A stretch of DNA of 39,709 nucleotides. Origin: Thermoleophilia bacterium. Its GTDB lineage: Bacteria; Actinomycetota; Thermoleophilia; BMS3ABIN01. The position numbers and the translations under genes were made by a program. Location of the stretch: assembly GCA_016650015.1 (NCBI GenBank), contig JAENWV010000003.1:1-39709 (forward strand), read 5' to 3'. This document shows positions 36,114 to 39,709 of this stretch, piece after piece. How positions within the stretch are numbered: position 1 is the first letter of the stretch; each line of letters opens with the position of its first letter. A model generated the notes under the pieces. That model did no database searches. It saw only the letters and a list, made by a program, of their open reading frames with translations, and was not told where the DNA came from.

Positions 36114-37208
36114 TCACTTTCCCCCCGCGGCCAGGCGCTCGACTTCCCGGCGCAGCATGGTGGCGTCAACGTCACAGTTGATCACCGGTTCGCCAATGGT
36201 CTTGAGCAACACCATGTTGGCCGAGATATCATCCGCCTTCTTGTCGCTGGACAGGGCGCTGATTACAGCTCCCGGGTCGATGCCCTGGTAATGCGTCGGC
36301 AGCCCCAGCAACTCCAGCAGGGCTTCCAGCCTGTGGGAATAATCTCCCGGCAAGGAAAAAATCTGCTCCGAGATGCGCACGGCTGCCAGCAGCCCGAGCG
36401 CCACAGCCTGCCCGTGGGAATAGGCGGTGTAGTTGCCGGCCGTCTCGATACCGTGGCCGACGCTGTGTCCAAGGTTCAGCACCGCCCGGCGGCCATAATC
36501 GCGCTCGTCTTCCGATACCACCCCGAGCTTGTACTCGATGCAGCGCCGGACCATCGGCTCGACGAGAGCCATGTTCAGCATCAGGAATTCCTCGTAGCCG
36601 GATTCGAGCGCGTAGAAAAATTCGTCCCCGGAAAGCAGGGCGTATTTGATCACCTCGGCCAGGCCCTCGACCAGCTGTTCCCGCGGCAGCGTTTTCAGCA
36701 GCTCCGGATCGGTGATGACCATATCGGGCTGATAAAAGGAACCGACGTAATTTTTTGCTTCGTTGATGTTGATGCCGACCTTGCCGCCGATGCTGGAATC
36801 CACCTGGGACAGCAGTGTGGTCGGTATCTGCACAAACCCGATACCGCGCATGTAAGTGCTGGCCACAAAGCCGGCCAGATCGCCGACGACTCCGCCGCCA
36901 AGGGCGCAAACGGCATCGCCACGCCGGGTCTGCAGGCGAAACAGTTCCGAGAAAAGCCTCGTGGCCTCGGCCAGGCTCTTGGCCTCCTCGCCGGCGTCGA
37001 CAACAATAGCCTTGACCGCGAAACCGGCTTTCACAAAAACCTGCTCCACTGAGCCAAGAAAGAGGTTGGCCACGTTACTGTCGGTAATGATCACCACTTT
37101 GCCCGGCCGGCCGCGGGAACTCCAGAGGTTGCCGGCCTCCCGCACGGCCGCCGCGCTGAGGTATACCGGATATTCCTTGCTGCGCGTGCTGGCGAGCAGC
37201 TGGATCAC
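36114..37208 (-). CDS. aroB: 3-dehydroquinate synthase
   Basis: VVIITDSNVANLF, GGGVVGDLAGFVASTYMRGIGFVQIPTTLLSQVDSSIGGKVGININEAKNYVGSFYQP, LNLGHSVGHGIE, HGQAVALGL. Confidence 0.97.
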   Translation of the reverse strand: MIQLLASTRSKEYPVYLSAAAVREAGNLWSSRGRPGKVVIITDSNVANLFLGSVEQVFVKAGFAVKAIVVDAGEEAKSLAEATRLFSELFRLQTRRGDAVCALGGGVVGDLAGFVASTYMRGIGFVQIPTTLLSQVDSSIGGKVGININEAKNYVGSFYQPDMVITDPELLKTLPREQLVEGLAEVIKYALLSGDEFFYALESGYEEFLMLNMALVEPMVRRCIEYKLGVVSEDERDYGRRAVLNLGHSVGHGIETAGNYTAYSHGQAVALGLLAAVRISEQIFSLPGDYSHRLEALLELLGLPTHYQGIDPGAVISALSSDKKADDISANMVLLKTIGEPVINCDVDATMLRREVERLAAGGK

Positions 37209-37732
37209 AGGATCCCGGTCCTTTCGTGAATCAGTCTGATGATCCTGTCGGCCACCTGTTCCACCTTCAGGCCACGAGTATCGACGATATATTTGGAAAG
37301 GCTGCGATAAAGGCTTTCCCTTTCGGAGTAGAGGGCCTGAAATTTGTCCCGGTCATCGGCAAGCGGCCGCTTGCCACCACGGGCGCGCTTGAAGGCCATG
37401 TTGATATCCTCGTCGAGCAGTACCACCAGAGGCTCCCGGGTCAAGCGTTCGTATACAGCCGGTATGGTTACGGCGCCACCACCCAGTGAAACGACGGTGC
37501 CAGTCTGCGCACGCGAGGCTTCTTCCAGCAGCCCCAGTACCACTGCCTCCTCAGCCTTGCGAAAACCGGACTCACCATGTATTTCAAAGATCTCGTGAAT
37601 CGGCATACCAAGATGTTGCTCTACGAGGGGGTCAGCGTCGAAGAAATCCCAGCCCAGTTTTCCGGCCAGCCGCTTGCCGACGGCGGTCTTGCCGCTGCCC
37701 ATGAACCCGGTCAGGATCAGCCTCTCGGCCAA
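37205..37732 (-). CDS. aroK: Shikimate kinase
   Basis: LTGFMGSGKTAVGKRLAGKLGWDFFDADPLVEQHLGMPIHEIFEIHGESGFRKAEEAV; VVSLGGGAV; RPLADDRD. Confidence 0.96.
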   Translation of the reverse strand: MAERLILTGFMGSGKTAVGKRLAGKLGWDFFDADPLVEQHLGMPIHEIFEIHGESGFRKAEEAVVLGLLEEASRAQTGTVVSLGGGAVTIPAVYERLTREPLVVLLDEDINMAFKRARGGKRPLADDRDKFQALYSERESLYRSLSKYIVDTRGLKVEQVADRIIRLIHERTGIL

Positions 37733-38889
37733 TTTCCCCTCATTCTCCTCATGCAGGCGAGGTACGATTCCCTGACATCAACAAGACAATCTCCGCCAAA
37801 CTTTTCCAGAAATGCCGCCGCCAGCTCTATGGCGACCATCGCCTCGGCGACGACCGCCGCGGCCGGGACAGCGCAGACGTCGCTGCGCTCCTTGAGCGCC
37901 GGCTCCTCGTCACCGGATACCACATCGACGGAACGCAGCGGTTTGGTCAGGGTGGGAATCGGTTTCATGCAGGCGCGAACGATGAGAGGCTCACCGTTGG
38001 TCATGCCGCCCTCGAGGCCGCCGGCATTGTTGGTGCGTCGATGATAGCCGGTATCATCGAAATAGATTTCGTCGTGAACAGCCGATCCCGGCCTGCCGGC
38101 CAGGTCGAAGCCCGCGCCGATCTCCGCCCCCTTGATGGCTGGTATGCTCATCAGTGCTCCGCCGATACGGCCGCCGAGCCGCTCCGGTCCCGAGGCGTAA
38201 GAACCCAGCCCGGGTATCAGGCCAAATGCCTGGACCTCGAAGACTCCGCCCAGGGACTCGCCATCCTTGCGGGCCTTGTCGATCTCCGCCACCATTGCTT
38301 CAGCGGCCTTCCCGTCCAGGCAACGAACCGGCGATTCGTCAACCTCCAGGAAATCCTCCGGACTGACTGCCGGTCGATCTGCTTCGATTATGCCGATCCG
38401 GGTCACATGGCTGACTACCGAAATCTCAAAACCGGCAAGCAGCTTCCGGGCGATCGCACCGACTGCGACCCTGGCGGCGGTCTCCCGGGCACTCGCCCGC
38501 TCGAGCACGCTGCGAACATCATTTAGTCCAAACTTCTGCATGCCCGCAAGGTCTGCATGGCCCGGCCGGGGAACTGTCAGTGGTGCACCTTTTTTTCCGC
38601 TTTCGGGCTGACCGGCCGCCATTGCCTCGGTCCAGTTCTTCCAGTCGCTGTTAGCGATCCTCAAAGCTATGGGCGTTCCCAGGGTAGTCCCGTGCCGTAC
38701 GCCACTCACGATTATCGCCTGATCGGTTTCGATCTTCATGCGGCCACCGCGGCCATGCCCCAGCTGCCGCCGTGCCAGGTCGCGATCGATATCATCAACG
38801 GACAGACCGAGGCCAGCCGGTACACCTTCGGCTATGGCAACCAGCTCGGGGCCATGGGATTCGCCTGCTGTCGTAAAGCTAAACGGCAA
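37717..38889 (-). CDS. aroC: Chorismate synthase
   Basis: FTTAGESHGPELVAIAEGVPAGL, RRQLGHGRGGRMKIETDQ, SGVRHGTTLGTPIAL, RPGHADLAGMQKFGLNDVRSVLERASARETAARVAVGAIA, NNAGGLEGGMTNGEPL. Confidence 0.97.
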   Translation of the reverse strand: MPFSFTTAGESHGPELVAIAEGVPAGLGLSVDDIDRDLARRQLGHGRGGRMKIETDQAIIVSGVRHGTTLGTPIALRIANSDWKNWTEAMAAGQPESGKKGAPLTVPRPGHADLAGMQKFGLNDVRSVLERASARETAARVAVGAIARKLLAGFEISVVSHVTRIGIIEADRPAVSPEDFLEVDESPVRCLDGKAAEAMVAEIDKARKDGESLGGVFEVQAFGLIPGLGSYASGPERLGGRIGGALMSIPAIKGAEIGAGFDLAGRPGSAVHDEIYFDDTGYHRRTNNAGGLEGGMTNGEPLIVRACMKPIPTLTKPLRSVDVVSGDEEPALKERSDVCAVPAAAVVAEAMVAIELAAAFLEKFGGDCLVDVRESYLACMRRMRGNWPRG

Positions 38890-38994
38890 GAAATCACTCT
38901 CCCGTAATGAGATTTGTTTTTACCTGCGGACAGGCTCTGGAGCCGGCCTGTTGAGGAATGCCCCGAACCTTTTCGTTCAGGATTGACACTTGAG

Positions 38995-39558
38995 TTACTT
39001 TACCGGCGGCGGAGTGTATGTGCCACTGGTGCCACTGGTGCCACTGGTGCCACTGGTGCCGGTACTTCCCGTGGTGCCGGTAGTACCCGTCGTTCCTGTC
39101 GTGCCAGTTGTACCGGTAGATCCGGTGTAGGTATAAGTGCCGGTGGTGCCGGTGGTGCCAGTAGTTCCTGTGCTGGTTGACGGTGTCGTCGAAGTACCAG
39201 TGGTGCCTGTTGTGCCGGTGCCACTGGTCGTGCCCGAACTCTTGGAGACCTGCTGAATGAAAGGATCCTTCCTCAGAAACACAGGTTTCCAGGCGCTTTC
39301 GGCGGTCCTGTATCCATCGCTGGTACCGGAAACAGAATAACCGCTGGTCGATGGCGTATTCGACGACTTGTTAGTCGTGGTTCCAGTGGTTCCACCCGGC
39401 TTCGTCTCGGCATTTGTCTTCGCCGAGGTCGGCGGGGCAGTTTCCTCGCCACAGGATACAGCCAGGGCCACCGTGAGCATCACCAGTACGATGGCTGCAA
39501 CCGCCGCAAGTATCGGCGAGCCCCGAAATTTTACAAATTTTGTTACTAATATGTTCAT
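38995..39558 (-). CDS. Membrane-anchored/lipoprotein-like protein with DPF motif and collagen-like (Gly-Thr-Thr/Ser)n C-terminus
   Basis: N-terminal hydrophobic helix ending ALAVSC, central KPVFLRKDPFIQQV motif, C-terminal GTT/GTS repeats. Located between a pilO-like CDS end and aroC. Confidence 0.75.
   Translation of the reverse strand: MNILVTKFVKFRGSPILAAVAAIVLVMLTVALAVSCGEETAPPTSAKTNAETKPGGTTGTTTNKSSNTPSTSGYSVSGTSDGYRTAESAWKPVFLRKDPFIQQVSKSSGTTSGTGTTGTTGTSTTPSTSTGTTGTTGTTGTYTYTGSTGTTGTTGTTGTTGTTGSTGTSGTSGTSGTSGTYTPPPVK
39016..39168 (-). repeat. Coding tandem repeat: 17 consecutive triplets, 16 of them Gly-X-Y (mainly GTT and GTS); includes 4 perfect TGCCACTGG 9-mers at 39021-39056
   Basis: Residues 131-181: GTT GTT GTT GTY TYT GST GTT GTT GTT GTT GTT GST GTS GTS GTS GTS GTY; DNA at 39021-39060 is (TGCCACTGG)4 TGCC. 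Confidence 0.9.
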
Positions 39559-39578
39559 TTATTGATCATTTCCCGTAA

Positions 39579-39709
39579 TTATTGAGTGGCGCTTGTATCA
39601 CTCTGGGTTCTGCTGGCTGTCTTGCTCGCCGGGGCCGGGTTCGTCATGTAGGCGTTGGCTCCGATCTTCACCAGCACTTCCGGGAAGTCACCGTTATCCG
39701 GCTGCATCA
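39579..39709 (-). CDS. C-terminal fragment of a CDS running off the window; possibly PilO-like
   Basis: Minus-strand frame ...MQPDNGDFPEVLVKIGANAYMTNPAPASKTASRTQSDTSATQ*. A 'V.I.ANAYM' end followed by a low-complexity tail suggests a PilO-like C-terminus; position upstream of a DPF protein and aro genes fits pilMNO(P)-aro. Family assignment is weak. Confidence 0.4.
   Translation of the reverse strand, partial: MQPDNGDFPEVLVKIGANAYMTNPAPASKTASRTQSDTSATQ

Noticed and set aside
36045-37052. 335-aa plus-strand ORF
   Set aside because: Antisense to aroB/aroQ; shadow ORF.
39021-39060. CRISPR-like short repeat
   Set aside because: Contiguous 9-mers without spacers inside a coding sequence; not a CRISPR array.
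38914-39224. Antisense/alternate-frame ORFs across the Gly/Thr repeat (e.g. GATGATGATGAG, PLVLRRHRQPAQELL)
   Set aside because: Produced by the 9-bp repeat being open in several frames; only the 38995-39558 frame has a signal/TM segment and gene context.

Overview
This 39.7 kb window is GC-rich bacterial chromosome, probably Actinobacteria-like from gene content and synteny (inference). Almost everything lies on the minus strand as tightly packed housekeeping operons. The exception is a plus-strand block at 1.3-5.6 kb: ECF sigma factor, DUF4349 membrane protein and 7TM-PAS-GAF-GGDEF diguanylate cyclase. Reading down the minus strand from the right edge, the order is: partial pilO-like CDS, Gly/Thr-rich collagen-like protein, aroC-aroK-aroB-aroQ, pepP, efp, carboxyltransferase-AccB fusion, accC, nusB, xseB, prenyl synthase, dxs, tlyA, nadK, recN, DUF362, CDF transporter, ferredoxin, pyrG, M20 peptidase, NUDIX, ald, xerD, deoB, pyrimidine-nucleoside phosphorylase, MBL hydrolase, hisS, aspS, an unannotated 6S RNA candidate, Trx-fold lipoprotein, NifU(IscU)-like-MnmA fusion, DUF948, YtxH-like protein and a partial SigB/SigF-type sigma factor. 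The observations most worth following up are: (1) a 6S RNA gene between aspS and the Trx-fold lipoprotein gene; (2) an IscU-like domain fused to the MnmA tRNA thiolase that has lost two of three cluster cysteines and the conserved Asp; (3) a pyruvate carboxylase/OAD-type carboxyltransferase fused to a complete AccB-type BCCP, with an apparent Thr-to-Ala change at the catalytic threonine and a possible internal start for free AccB; (4) a (Gly-Thr-Thr/Ser)n collagen-like tract in the protein between the pil-like and aro genes; (5) a possible attenuator in front of pyrG; (6) a promoter with an overlapping palindrome in front of the nucleoside phosphorylase gene. No CRISPR array, transposon, prophage or tRNA gene was recognised.
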